Origin: Corinectria fuckeliana
Taxonomy: Eukaryota; Ascomycota; Sordariomycetes; Hypocreales; Nectriaceae
Assembly (NCBI GenBank): GCA_019137255.1
Contig: WPDH01000143.1
Span: 1 to 64,000, forward strand
Direction: 5' to 3'
Length of the DNA stretch: 64,000 bases
In this document: piece by piece, positions 26,030-38,085 of the stretch
Layout: the number at the start of each line of letters is the position of its first letter
How positions within the stretch are numbered: position 1 is the stretch's first letter
The notes under the pieces: model-generated
Database searches by the model: none
The model's input: only the letters and a program-made list of their open reading frames with translations
What the model was told of the DNA's origin: nothing
Made by a program: the position numbers and the translations under genes

Positions 26030-27450
26030 GGCAGGCTAGGTAAAATAAAGGATATTAAGATTATAAACTATCTTTCTCTTCCTCTTAAGGAAAATTTTTC
26101 ACTATAAAACCTACTCTTACTATAAGCTAAGCCTAGTATAGAAATAACCTATAATTAATTTAAAGATCTTATTATTAAGACTAAATATAAACTTAAAGTA
26201 ATTATCCTAAAAGCTACTTTTCTCTTAGTTTAGAGAATAATAGTAACCTTAGCTAATACTATTATAAGCTATACCTAATATATAAGTAGTAAGATTCTAA
26301 TCTTACTATCTCTTATAGAAATAATTATAACTACTATTAAAAAAGTAGTATTAGCTACCTTTTAGAAAACACTTATTAAGGTCTTAACTTAGGCTTAAGT
26401 TACTTATAATAAGAAGATACTTTTATCTCTAATAGTACTACTATTAAAGGTAATCTCCTCTTATCTTAGTAGAAAGATTATTATTAGGTTACTTAATATA
26501 ACTTCTAATATTATATCTTATATACTATTAGATATTATAATAATTATTAACTATACTCTCTTAAGAAGTTATCTTTTACTTATAGTAGTCTTATATTACC
26601 TTCTTAGTAAGAATATTATAATCTTTTTTTATAGACTAATTATAAATCTTCTAGAGGATAATACTTAGATTCTTATTATCTTTAGTATAAGTATATATTA
26701 GGTTTTAAGATAGTTTATAGTAGTTACTAAGAGAGTCTTAACTAGCTATATAANNTATATACTATAAAACTATTATAAAGCTATTATATAGCTAGATCTT
26801 ACTAATTACTAGTTATATTATTAACTAAACTAATAGATATAAATAAACTTTATAACTAAGATATAATTATAACTATAAAAGTTTATTAGACTAAGTCTTA
26901 TTTAAGAGAGATTTAACTTAAATAGTACTTTAAGTGCTTTTACTTTAAATATATTATATAGTACTATTAGGAATAAGCTAGGTATAGCTACTATAAGAGG
27001 GCTTACTATATAAGAGATATAGTATATTTTATTTTTACTAGTAAGATCCTTTTAGTATATTATAACTATAATAATATATACTTAGTATAATCTTATATAT
27101 ACTATATAGTATAAAAAGAGTAGAAATAAGTAAAAAATATCTATATAAAGAGACTTATATAGTTTAGTATCTTAAGTAAGTAGTATAAATATATAGTATA
27201 CCTACTATAAGATATAATAGTATTAATACTAATACTAACTATAGTACTAAACTACCCTGCCTAAAAAGAGCCTAAATAGCCTCTAAAATAGCTTTAAGCT
27301 AGACTAGACTTAGATCTAAGTCTAACTCTTATAGTATTTAGACTAATTAACTAAATAAGAGAGTAAATACTATTAAAAGTTAAAAAAGGTATATTAATAC
27401 TAGTTAGTAATAAGAATAATACCTAGAAGGATAAGAATAAGTAGTATAAG
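26030..27450 (+). mobile_element. LINE ORF1 (gag-like) relic with degraded zinc knuckle
   Basis: A plus-strand frame with RIP-type stops ends in a knuckle-like region at about 26,920-27,040 that reads YFKCFYFKYII*YY*E*ARY. One true Cys remains, and the other Cys and His positions have become Tyr. Spacing fits C-x2-C-x4-H-x4-C followed by a second knuckle, as in ORF1 of Tad-like LINEs. This copy is in the opposite orientation to the relics at 1-10.4 kb. Two undetermined bases (NN) occur at 26,754-26,755. Confidence 0.55.
26754..26755. other. Ambiguous bases (NN)
   Basis: The only undetermined bases in the window, probably an assembly join or unresolved call in repeat DNA. Confidence 0.99.
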
Positions 27451-28084
27451 TAACTTAGACTTAACTTAAGACTAATTAAATTCTAGTATATAATTTAAGC
27501 TAAGTCTTATAAGAACTTATTATTATAAGTATATAATTAGCTTTTCTTATAAAATAGACCTACTTATAACTTATATTACTATATATATATACTAAGCCTA
27601 ACTTACTCTCCTCTTAGGTAAGAGTAGTAAGAGGTTTTTTATCTTATAGCTTACTATTAGGGTTTTTCTCTCCTATTATAAATTAGTCTAAGTTACTTAG
27701 AAAAAAGACTAAATAGCTATAAGCTAAATTAGGTATAAATAAATAAATAAATAAAATAAATATTATTTAGTAAAAATAAAGCCTACTTAAGTGCTTTTTA
27801 TTATTAACTTTAAAAACTAAATTATTTACTTATAGCTTTTATTTAATTAGTTAGAAAAATCTTACTAGTAAGTAAGCTATATTATAAAATTTTTACTATT
27901 CTTAATAAGTAACTTAATCTAATATAAAAATTTAAAGTATTAGTATTTTAGTAGAAAAAATAGTATAAAAAAGGTAGCAGTCTATAAATAAGAGGGGGAC
28001 TTAAGTCTAGTAAAGTATTTTTATTTATCTCTTATCTCTACTTACCACCTAGGTTTTGCTAACTAGCTTAAGAAGATTAGGCTC

Positions 28085-29963
28085 TTAAGCTGTGGCTCTC
28101 TTTCCAGTTATGGTTTCTCTTGTCTTCTCCTGTTCTACCTCTGCTATTACAGCTGACGTCAGGTTAATCTCGACCTTCTCACCAAATTTAGCGTTAATCT
28201 CCTCAAGCGGCAAACCACTTGTCTGGTTATTATGTTAGCACATCTGAATCGCAAAGGTGGACAGAACACTGACCTCTGGAAAGGTAAACCAAATGGCAAT
28301 AGTGCTAATAACAGTGACAGCCACGAAGATCATGTAGAATCTCCAGCCAATGTTGTTCAGTCCGACTGTGACTGGAGAACTGTAGGCGATAGAATTGCCA
28401 AAGAAGGAGGCGAACACAAACGTTGATCCCTCACTTCGGAGATCTGAATAAAACGTCAGCAAGGTTGGTTATGTGCAGGGGTTGTTAGCAGGTCGAGGCT
28501 AGTACGTACGAGTCGGCCAGATTTCAGATCCATATACGTATGCTGTGCATTCAATGGTGGCTGTGAAGAAGGCGCCGAAAATGAAGTAGATGGCAACGGC
28601 AGCGTTAAGACCGGCAGTATCGTCGCTTCCCAGATAGAACTTCTGTAAAGCAGCCATAACGCTGAGGATAGTGGCCGATCCAATTCCTCCAAAGACTACC
28701 ACACTTGAAGGTTAATCATGCAATCGATAATGGTGGATTTAGCGGGGAAGAAATACCTAGAAGCCTCACCCGGGGAACTCGGTCAAGCAAGAGAATGTTG
28801 ATACCGCATCCAATGACCGCACACACAGTCCAAACAACCCCAAGGGCGAGTTGCAAAGTTACGCCAAAGCCCAGACCTCCCATGAGAACAGGAATAAGGT
28901 TCGCAATAGCAGTGATACCAGTGCCTTGGCCCATGACCCAGAGAAGGCAAGAGCAGTACGCCCTCTTCAAGAGGTGCCTTGTCGTGAAGATGTACCAGAA
29001 TCCTCCAGGCAGCTGCTTCTCTGTTTCAACTTGGGCTTTGATCTGAGCGGCCTCGGCATGTGCGAGAAGCCCTTTGGGGTCAGACTTGGTCTTATGCAGT
29101 CTCAACAAGACTGCGACAGCTTCTTCATCACGACCTCGTTCCATGAGCCAACGGGGAGACTCCGGTAGAGTGTAGAGCGAAGCAAGGTGCATGCAGCCTG
29201 CGGCCGTCAACATAATAAAGATGAGACGCCACTGAACAGCCGAATCAACAAAGTTGAAGGCAAGGTTGAGCACAGCGCAGCAAATATACGCACTGACGAT
29301 GCCGACCCCTTGCAAACCGACAAGGGAGCCACGAGCATGCGGAGGGGCCACCTCACTCATATACACGGGAGAGTTGGCGAGCACCATGCCTGCACCGATA
29401 CCGCAGATGACGCGGAAGGTGATGAACATGGCATAATTAACAGAAGCAGCTTGAAGAGCGCCAGAGATGATGACAATACCGGCGGCTACGGCGTTGCAGG
29501 GACGGCGGCCACAACGCTTAGAGATGGGGGCTTGAGCTAGAGAACCGATCATGCAGCCGGCCAGGAAGCTGGTCAAACTGACGTCAGTACAGTTTTATGT
29601 ATGGAGAGATTCTTTGTAATGCTCACCCTCCGAGAAGTCCATCTGTTCGTGCGGCGGCATCTTCGGTCGACAAGAATTTGGCAATGAATGAGGGCTGAGC
29701 CAGGGTTCCGGCAATTGCATTGGCGCTGAAGCCATATAGATAGCCACCCAGAGCGGCAGTGAATATGACCTGGAAGGTTGTTAGAAATCGGCTTTGCTTT
29801 AATGAGTTGAAGATCTTACTTGGTAGGTAATCCAGCTGACAGAGTGGGTGACCAAGAGAGCTTCGTTCGTGTCCGGCGTCTTGCTCTCGGCGTCGTCGGC
29901 AGACTTGCAGGCAGTGAACTCTTGGCTCGTTTCAATCTGATTCTTCTCGGTTTCTGAAGACAT
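28085..29963 (-). CDS. MFS sugar transporter (six exons, 533 aa)
   Basis: This is a proton-coupled sugar porter of the major facilitator superfamily in the plasma membrane. Exons on the minus strand are 29963-29820, 29769-29627, 29577-28757, 28695-28510, 28443-28274 and 28222-28085. All junctions are GT-AG, the phases match, and the sum is 534 codons, normal for fungal hexose/lactose-permease-like proteins. Family marks are KRCGRRPCN after the first helices, PESPRWLMERGRDEEA before the central loop, the spliced motif WPTHLRSEGS, and PETSGLPLEEI near the C-terminus. The start was chosen because the hydrophilic N-terminus leads straight into the first helix (GGYLYGFSANAI). The gene is divergent from an SDR dehydrogenase 0.93 kb away, suggesting shared regulation. 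The 3' end touches the RIP block, yet the coding part appears intact. The exact substrate cannot be told. Confidence 0.93.
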
Positions 29964-30892
29964 CTCGGTGTTGTCTATGCTGAAGATTCACAGCAGACCC
30001 AACAAGAAAGCTGCAGATGGAACTCTAATGTGAAAGGGCCAAGGCAATTGATTGGTGTGCAAAGGATAGAGAGAAGGAAAGGTTGGGAATAGTACCGGAA
30101 GCTTTAGTTATGGATAAGACAATTTTGCCGCCCGGCCTCGCCATGTGCTCTTTATCGTAGTCACGGTAAGCAAACTCAGGGGCGCGGCATCTTGCTGAAA
30201 GCCATCACCTACATAGTAAGGATAATCATGAGGATCCCCACATCTAGGCTGTGGGGTCAGCTTGTCTCGGGTATGAGGAGTTCTCAGGGCCGCAAATGGC
30301 GCGTTGAGGATACGGTTGATACAGCAGACATCTTTCGACGAAGCCGGATATGGAGGAGCACGAACCCTGAAATGCGACACTACCAAGCCCCGATGTTGGT
30401 TCAAAGTAGTATCTCATAGCACGGACCCCCGATGCTTGTTCGTGTTGGTCCCTAATGCTTGTCGTTGTTCTTGGCTCGGACTGTTGATCCCTGATACGTG
30501 TTGCTGTTGGTAGCATCAAATATTGAACACAGACTGCTGATCTCTTGTGCCTGTCGATGTTGGTCGCAACGGCTCTTCAAGGGTTCCTGTACATAAGTCC
30601 CGGCCGACACTAGTTGATGCTACGCTGCTGCGGAACAGGACCCCTTGCTCTGCACCGCTGCTACGTCGGTTCCGACAATTTTCGCAAGATCCCAGTATAA
30701 TGCCTCATGAACCGAGCTTCCAGTGACCCCGTTGGTCAATGACCTATCCGCCGTTTATTGTGCTGTACTTCATATTTAAGTGTACTTTTTCCTTTTTCTC
30801 CCGCTACCATTTCTGTGCATCCCCTCATAGATCATCCGTTATTTACCACGACTCCTTCCAACCTGTACAAATACTCCCGACTCAAGATCATC
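29964..30892. promoter_or_regulatory. Shared divergent intergenic region, transporter / SDR
   Basis: This 0.93-kb region holds both promoters. Part of it (about 30,380-30,560) is built of imperfect repeats of a GATGCTTGTTCGTGTTGGTC-like word. A TATA-like CATATTTAAG lies at about 30,770, some 120 bp before the SDR start. Short frames in it are not convincing genes. Confidence 0.5.
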
Positions 30893-31744
30893 ATGCCTCC
30901 GCAGATCCCTGAAGCTAATGTCTTCCCCGTCCTCAAGGACAAGGTGGCACTTGTCACAGGCGGGGCGCAGGGCATGGGAAAGGCTACGGCGGCAGTCTTC
31001 CTCAAGGCCGGCGCTAAAGTCGTCATCTGCGACCTACAGCCGAAGAAGGGCGATGAGGTGGTCAAGGAACTCTCTCCTCTGGGTGAGATACGCTTCTTCA
31101 AGGCGGACATCTCATCTTCAGAAGACGTGGCCGCCCTCATCAAGTTCACCGTGGAACAGTTTGGCCGCCTCGACTGCGCCGTGAACAACGCCGCGTTAAC
31201 CCCGGACTCAACACCCCTGACCAGTTTTGACGAGACGTACTGGGATAAGGTAATCAGCATCAACCTCACGGGCACAGCGCTATGTCTCAAGCATGAGATG
31301 ACCCAATTCATTGCGCAAGGGGGAGGTGGCGCCATTGTCAACATCGCCAGCATCAATGCCTTCAAGCCGCAACCCAACATGCCGGCATACACAGCCGCCA
31401 AACACGCTCTGGTGGGCTTGACAAAGCACGCGAGTATGGAGGGGGGATCCCATCAAATTCGCGTTAACGCTGTGGCTCCGGGGGCTATCTTGGTGAGTTC
31501 CTAAGGATAAGTTGTAATGGTATCAAGAGTGGACACTAACGCGCTCATGCAGACTGCTATGGCTGAGAATGCGCTGAAGATTATGGGCACGACACATGAC
31601 GAGTTCGCTCCTACAGTTAGCTACCTCAACCGATTCGGCATGCCCCACGAGGTGGCTCAAGGGTCTTTATGGCTATGTTCGCCGGCGTCTTCGTATGTGA
31701 CGGGTATCACTCTGCCAATCGATGGCGGCTTCACGGCCAAGTAA
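30893..31744 (+). CDS. Short-chain dehydrogenase/reductase (two exons, 263 aa)
   Basis: A classical SDR, an NAD(P)-dependent oxidoreductase with a Rossmann fold, probably cytosolic. Exons are 30893-31492 and 31553-31744. The intron has a GTGAGT donor and a CATGCAG acceptor and is in phase 0. Visible motifs are TGGAQGMGKA (cofactor binding), NNAA at about residue 98, NIASIN with the catalytic Ser, YTAAKHA (Tyr-x3-Lys) and a C-terminal IDGGFTAK typical of the family. ATG 30893 was preferred over an upstream in-frame ATG at 30758 because it gives the usual short N-terminus before the Rossmann motif. It is divergent from the sugar transporter and tail to tail with another SDR. The substrate is unknown; a sugar or alcohol dehydrogenase would fit the neighbour. 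Confidence 0.92.
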
Positions 31745-32185
31745 ATACGCAGCATGGATGATTTCCTTGCAGTAGTACATACGAATAGACTAGGTAGAGA
31801 AAGAAGACTTTACCCGTTCCCTCCACCTCCACTTGTACTGCACTGTAATGTATACGAAATAAGGACGTCCCGTCCACAATTGCGGTGGATCAGTGACAGG
31901 GAACCTTGGCTCCTGTATTCGGCAATCATCAGGTCCGCCAGCGGGAGCAAGGGCGAACAATGCCGTCTAGCTAGCGTGCGGCGTAATGCTTGCCAGGGCC
32001 AGGCCACGATGTAACGCTCTGGACAGATTGTGGGGGTGGATGTTTAACTCAGAAGCGATTGGTTGCCATGATAAGCAGATCTTTTCCATGGTTCTCTAAC
32101 TAGCACTCAGAGCAAATTACAGGCTGCACTTGGATGGGACTAATTGGAAACTCTACTTTGTACATACGCCAGCTACCCTTCATAT
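31745..32185. other. Tail-to-tail spacer between two SDR genes
   Basis: Both 3' ends face this 440-bp spacer. I see no gene or clear terminator structure. Confidence 0.6.
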
Positions 32186-33092
32186 TTAATAGCCGAAAGA
32201 AAGCCCCCCGTTCGCACTGACCAAGCTACCGGTCATCCAGCCAGACTCTGGGCTGCAGATCATGCCGACGAGATCTGCAATCTCTTCGGGATACGCAGCT
32301 CTACCGCCGAACTTCCTCCCGAGCTCTTGGACCTCTGGAGTGTCCCAATCTCGGACCGCAACAAGAGGCGTCAGCGGGTTCCACAAGCTCAGCTGCTGCT
32401 TCACCTCGTCCGGTGCCGTCATGTACATGTCAGTCATGACGGGACCTGGGTTGATGCTGTTGACCGTGCAATTCTCCGCCAGCTCGCGAGCCCAGACCCT
32501 CGCCATTGCCTCCACGGATGCCTTCGTACCGGCGTAGAGTGTAGTCTCCGGCGTACCAATCTTGGGATTGATGCTTGACATCATGACGATGCGGCCAGAC
32601 CGGTCTGTAGGCAAGTAAGGCTTGCAGACGCCCGTGAGCAATATCGGACCCAGGACGTTAACGCGGTAAATACGATCGAAGTCATCTTGCTTGACAGACT
32701 CGACAGGTCCGAGACTCAGGACCGCGGCATTGTGCACGATGATGCTGATTTTCAGCTTGTCGCCACCAAAGTTGTCTTGACAGGTAGAGATGACACGATT
32801 GCAACCTTCAGTCTTGCTGATGTCCGCTCTGCATGGCACAGCCTTGACAGAGTAGTTCTCCTCGAGCTCTTTACACAAGGTTGCAGCTTTGCCATCGGAA
32901 GATTCTGTGGTGTAGTTTACCAGAATATTTGCGCCTTTAGCGGCGAGATGGCGGGCGATGTATGCTCCAATGCCTTGGTAAGAGATCATCAGTTTAGTTA
33001 TCCAGATGAAGTAAGAACAGCGACGTACCACGAGCGGAACCGGTGATAACAGCGACCTTGCCGTCGTGGACTCTAGCATCGGCACCCATCAT
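32186..33092 (-). CDS. Short-chain dehydrogenase/reductase (two exons, 283 aa)
   Basis: A second SDR, related to the 3-oxoacyl-[ACP] reductase-like branch. Exons on the minus strand are 33092-33029 and 32973-32186, joined across a GTACGT donor and a TACCAAG acceptor, which completes the cofactor motif TGSARGIG. Further motifs are HNAA in the NAG position, MMSSINPK with the catalytic Ser, YAGTKAS (Tyr-x3-Lys), and SVNPGP-like SINPGPVMTDM after it. The C-terminus ends with MTGSLVSANGGLSFGY. The start is uncertain: the same frame is open to an ATG at 33185, which would add 31 residues. I chose the inner ATG because it precedes the Rossmann strand by the usual distance. Confidence 0.88.
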
Positions 33093-34475
33093 TGAGGCTG
33101 GTAAGAGATCTACTAAAGAGGTAAGGAAGAGGTTACGAATGTGCCGAGAACAGTGATAAGAAACAGTGAGATCAATAGAACCCAAGGGAGGCTGTCTTGT
33201 TCAAAGTTTTACTCTGTACTTATTATCGTCCCCTCTTATCTTCGAAGCAGCTTGTGGAGGTTTGTTCCACGAGTCTCGTCCGATGTCTTTCATTGTTAGT
33301 AACCAATCGCACTCCAAGATCTGCAGTATAATACTCTGAATATTGAAACAGGGTCCAAGGGTCCCTGTCTTACAACACGCGTCCCAGGGCCTCTATTGGT
33401 AGAAGTACATATGTATCCTGTAAGTGACGAAATAGGGTGGAACGGTGGGTCCTGAAGAATCGCCTCCTTCTTGGCAAATAGCATAGAAATGAGGCCGATG
33501 ACCTGACACAGGTTGCACCAACAATACCGTTTCATTCTCCACTGAGCGGGACCAAAGTCTAAGGCCCATAGATGATGGAACTGTAGATCCCACCATCCGA
33601 CACGACCAACAGGACTCATGTTAGCAGGGGTGTCCCGGCAGAAATAGGATTCCGAATGGGTATGTGCAAGACCTGCAACATCGCATCCCATCACATACGG
33701 CATCCTTCTTTACCCAGTTGCGTTCGAAGTCAGGAACAGCCGATGCGGCTATACAACTACACGCTGGATGGGACGACCGAGGTACAACGCGTTGAAACCA
33801 TACGAAAGCAATGATTTATGGGATCAGAGGTGAAGCGTAGTTGGGCGTTTCTGGAACGCGTCCCGGCATTCTTTTCTTGCTCCAAGAAATTTGAGTGGAC
33901 ACAGTGGCATTAACGCGTGGCTTAAAGAGTCCAGGTTTCTTTGCATCTTCGGGCAGCGCGGCTAATAAAAATATCAACGCCGGTCGTAGCATACGTGATT
34001 TATGCCTTGGCACTCGTTCAGGGCTATACGGGTACCTCATCTAAGTAGTAAAATTCAACGATCCCGTCTATCTGCAAGGCGCATAAAAGCACAGCCGTTC
34101 AGGAGCTAGACTGCGACCCCTCGTTGCGGCCGGCGGAGTCTTCCTACTTCCCCTGGCCCCTACAAGGGCAAGGTATCCAAGGTAAATCCCAGTCTTCTTG
34201 GGGCCCAATGAAGGGGGGTTGGGAAAAGAGAGAACTTGACGCCAGCAACACGATGGTAAGTTCGTATTTAGAATGCAAGCACTCATATTTTCGCCAATAC
34301 CTGCCAATTTTCGTAACAAAAACTCACCTGCTTCATACATTGCTCCACTCTAGTCAGGCCTCCTGTTCACGAATCTTTCCGAAGAGGCCCTCCCACTCAG
34401 TCCCCCTCTGAGCGTTCCTGCCATCCTCTCTGCAGACTGCCTCCACCTCACCTGTCTATTATTTTGGCCAACACA
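33093..34475. other. Intergenic region, no supported gene
   Basis: Contains the upstream regions of the second SDR and the rhodopsin-like gene. Short frames on both strands have no recognisable domains, introns or codon preference. Confidence 0.6.
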
Positions 34476-35901
34476 ATGGTTAAGGCAGCTGGAATTGGAG
34501 GCAAAGGCGGCCTCGTGGTTGGCGTTCTCTGGGCTGAAAATGTCTTGAGTTATACTGTCATCGGGATGCGAATCTACACTCGCCGATACATCAGAGGGTC
34601 ACTTGGCTGGGACGATTTGTGTTTGCTCATTGCTGCGGTTTGTCTCTATTATTTTCCCCCTTCTGATTCTTAGGAGAACTCTAACTCGTCCCGCAAATTA
34701 GCTCTTGATGACAGTATTTGCTATTTTGATCACCCTAGCTGGGGTCCATGGAATGGGCCAACACAAGGACGCTCTCGAGACGACTCAGTTCGCGGACGCA
34801 ATGCTCTTCCTCCTATCCGCTCAGTCAGTTGTGTCAATGGCCATTGGGATGGGCAAGGTTGTCGTTGCCATCTTCTTGCTGCGCATTGTCACTGCGCCTT
34901 GGTAAGTCAGCCCGCACCCAATACGTATCGTTCAAGCCTTTGAGACTTGAAGCTCATCTGGTTGGTGTTCATTAGGCATCGGTGGTTCCTCTGGTTCTGT
35001 ATCGTTTCCATGCTAGCTCTCAGCATTGTCCTTTCTGTTGCCGTCTTCGCGCAATGTACGCCCGTCGAATCGATCTGGAATCCCTTGCTAGCGGATGAAA
35101 AGGTCTGCTACGTCAGCCTCACTGTAGTGGCTTTTATTGACTGCAGTAAGTCAACAATATTTTTAGTATACGTGCAGGATCTAACATTGTATTAGCATAT
35201 GCGGCTGTAATGGACTTTGCCTTAGCTCTCTTCCCTTGGATTGCGCTTCGTGGCTTGAACATGAAGCGTAAGGAGCGTCTCGCAATCTGTTTCTCCCTCA
35301 GTCTAGGAGTCTTGTAAGTTGCGTCATCTCCTTTGCGTCTACATGCCCATTTAGCTAATGATTCGAAGTGCAGGTATTTGTGGCGTTATTAGGACATCTG
35401 GACTGAAAGCTCTAAGCAATTCTACCGACTACCTCTGTACGTAAACATCAAATCGCTCACGCTACGGCTCTTTCATCCCGATCCTTTTCTGACTTTGATT
35501 CTCGACCAGACGCTACCTCGGACTCGGTCATTTGGACTGCCAGTGAAGTGACAACAACGATTGTCTGCGTTACCCTCCCCGCCCTTCGACCCCTATACAA
35601 CAAAGTACGTGGCATGGATTCGAGCTCAGCTGGTTATCGGCAACACGACGACTCAGGATATGGACTGGGAGGATCGTACAACCTCAGCTCATTTCCGGCC
35701 AAACCGAAGGACGCTAGTCTATCTACCAAGAACAACTTTACGGACATTGCGGCCTCTCGAAACCAGGACCAAACCGAGACCGACAGTGACGAGAACATTT
35801 TGCTGCAGGGCAACAAAAATATTATGAAGGTTCAAGAGGTTACTGTTTCTTTTGAGAATGCCAACTCCGAGAGTGCGACTTCGATAAGGCAGGCTGTTTA
35901 A
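34476..35901 (+). CDS. PTH11/SAT4-like fungal rhodopsin-domain membrane protein (six exons, 369 aa)
   Basis: A seven-helix integral membrane protein of the fungal rhodopsin-domain family that includes PTH11-like receptors. Its role is probably sensing or signalling at the plasma membrane; the ligand is unknown. Exons are 34476-34637, 34702-34901, 34976-35145, 35196-35313, 35369-35436 and 35510-35901. All introns are 45-75 bp GT-AG and the phases agree. Family marks are RIYTRRYIRGSLGWDDLCLL after helix 1, the PW-H/R joint at the second splice site, QCTPVESIWNP before the loop Cys, and a cytoplasmic tail from about residue 270 rich in Ser, Asp and Asn. No CFEM domain precedes helix 1. The ATG at 34476 is the first in frame. 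Confidence 0.88.
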
Positions 35902-36775
35902 GCACGTATTAAAGTCTGGATAGAGCTTTTATAGGACTCTCTAGCAGTACCTAATTGCAACTACTGGATTCTTGTTAAGAACTGTTACTTATTAAGAAGG
36001 ACTAGGAGATAAGAATAATGTTTCTAGATATAAGTAATAATAAGTCTTGCTATTAGGATAACCCTATATTACTATTAGGATAACTTACGTATCCTTAAGT
36101 TAAACACATCTTAGCCACATTTTTTATCCTCCCTTCTTTACACCTAAAGTACTATAAAAAACAGATAATATAATAAACTAATAAAACCTAAGAGCTTAAA
36201 GAGCCTAAAGAGCCTAAAAAGCATATATCTATTAATTAGCTAGAGGATGCTATATTTAACACAGCCCGGCTATTAGTCTAGCCCTGCCACAGTTAGTAAT
36301 ACAGTATAACTACTACAGCTTCTTTCTTGTTTATTACCTGTTTTTCTGCTTATAGTATTTATATGTGATAGAAATCTTAATATTAACAGTAATAATAGAG
36401 GCTGTAATAGGTGTTATATTGTGAAGAAAGCTGTGTTAAGCGCGTGTGCAGAAGCTGGCTTATATATAATTGTAATTAATGTTATAATTAGCTAAAAAGG
36501 TGGAAAATCACGTAGGCTATCCTAATCCTTTTAGCTGCTATAAGGCATATTATAACAGGGCTCTTAACAGAGGGTTTAGATGCCCTTTACGACTTGAAAC
36601 TCGGGAAAATGTCGTCAACCACGCATTTGTCAAGGGGGTCCTCCTCTTACTATGGTAGCTTGACATTTAGCTCGCTAGACTGTATAGTTGGCATTGCGTA
36701 TCTAGGATGATGCAATCCGGGAGTCTTGACACAAGTGTTTAAACATATTGCATTAATCCCATACAATAGTTGGCC
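35902..36775. other. Intergenic region with a short AT-rich, partly decayed insert
   Basis: About 35,960-36,560 is clearly more AT-rich than its surroundings and contains two copies of CTATTAGGATAAC near 36,050-36,085. It may be an old solo LTR or MITE, but I could not define its ends. No gene is visible. Confidence 0.5.
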
Positions 36776-38085
36776 TCAACTTAGCCAAACCGCATTAGCA
36801 GGGCCAGATTCCAGGTCCAAGTGGGCAACAACTGCTGTCGTTGGATCTCCTGCTTCTGTCTCCATCTTCCAAACTTCCACGAAATTGGAGGCGCTATCAG
36901 TGATAGCAAAGTAGTCCTCACTGAATAGAGCGGGAGTGACGGCATTTGCCGACCCGCCGCTGGATGTTGTGGGTACGATGAATAGCTGCTCAGCAATGTC
37001 GCCAGTGACAGAATCGAGAGAAAATACCGTCACGTAGCCAGGGGCAGATGTCTCACGAGAGCGTGTACTGCAAATAAGATACTTGGGGGAATTCGCACTC
37101 TCGTTTGTGCTGGGCACTGAAAGGAGAGCTTCATCCGCCCAATAGGATGAGGTATTGGTAAATGCTAGGAAATGAGTCAGCCTCAACGTTCATTACAGCT
37201 CTTTCAGCGATAACTCACTCGAAGGAATAAGAGAATACGTGGTGTTTGTGTTTGTAAGCTGGCCACTGGTCACATCTCTGTTATACACAGCAATCTCGTT
37301 CAACTCTTCGTACAAGACGAAAACGAAATAGCCGTTCGGGTGCACGGTCAAGTGTCTGGGGTTGGCACCAGTAGGAGCAGACACCTTCTGTTTTTCCTCG
37401 ACTACTCCAGACGTGCTGTCGTAAGAATGGACCCAGATTGCATTACCCATATCGTCCGCGGAATAAATGAAGTCGCTGGCCGGGCTTAGAGCAAGACCAT
37501 GCACCCCAGCAGCACTATCATACTCCAAACTCGCAAAAGATGTGTTTAGGACACCCGAGTCAACTGAGATGGCGAGCGACGCGCAGCCAGAGCTGTAAGG
37601 AGTGCCGAAGACAGTAAAGGGTTCAGTGGCTGAGGCAAGGATGAAGTTGGCATTTGAGCCTTGACAGAGAGTTTTAATATCAGCTATCGTCAAGGGGGAT
37701 TTGGTGAAAGCTTTACATACAATCAGACGCAAGACTGACATTGCTTTGATATTCAAGATTGAGATCAGAGTCTATACCATAACTTTGAAAGAAGCCAGTG
37801 GTAGCGACGTATAGATTGTCATTACTCGTCTAGAAGATATCGTTAGCATGTTCCTCTTCTATTTATGCAGTTCAAGGGCCATCTCACATCCAAGGCGATC
37901 CATTTAGACCCTGTGGAGGCGTTAATGGTAATGTTGTTTACGACTGACAAAGTGGATGCTGCGTCATCAAACTCGAGGGCAACAATAGTATCGCCAGAAA
38001 AGAACCCGGAAAACAGATAGTGGGTGGCACATAGGACATGGCCACTAAATGTCAGTAAGTAAATCAGGAAAGTTTTCGCGGCCAT
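36776..38085 (-). CDS. Secreted lactonase-like seven-bladed beta-propeller (four exons, 378 aa)
   Basis: Resembles the lactonase / 3-carboxy-cis,cis-muconate cyclase family, seven-bladed propellers that act on lactones or aromatic catabolites. Exons on the minus strand are 38085-37888, 37829-37721, 37659-37219 and 37164-36776. Junctions are GT-AG in agreeing phases and sum to 379 codons. The first 20 residues (MAAKTFLIYLLTFSGHVLCA) look like a signal peptide, so this copy is probably secreted. Blade marks are HGLALSPASDFIYSADD, NPRHLTVHPNGYFVFVLYE and the terminal blade ending ESGPANAVWLS. Several NxT/S sequons agree with secretion. The substrate is not known, and a non-enzymatic role is possible for secreted members. 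Confidence 0.87.

Larger units (their letters stand above)
1..28060. repeat. AT-rich RIP-mutated heterochromatin-like block
   Basis: Nearly the whole stretch is A+T with stop codons in every frame. Where two copies of one element can be compared (1-3137 against 4047-7190), the differences are almost all C-to-T or G-to-A, the RIP signature of ascomycetes. Less AT-rich islands remain at about 3,170-3,900, 4,050-7,770 and 24,600-25,790. No intact gene is visible. The block ends abruptly near 28,060, beside the transporter stop codon. Confidence 0.93.

Noticed and set aside
1..28060. Possible CRISPR-like or centromere-specific repeat array
   Set aside because: The repeats found are short tandems, LINE copies and palindromes without constant repeat plus unique spacer order. 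Nothing specific to centromeres can be shown from sequence alone.
29187..29540. 117-codon plus-strand frame opposite the sugar transporter
   Set aside because: Shadow of the transporter's third exon, with no domain of its own.
30108..30519. Overlapping frames on both strands between transporter and SDR
   Set aside because: They lie in the shared promoter, overlap each other and have no recognisable domain or splice structure.
33296..33703. 135-codon minus-strand frame
   Set aside because: No domain, low coding character, and an alternative frame on the same strand of similar length.
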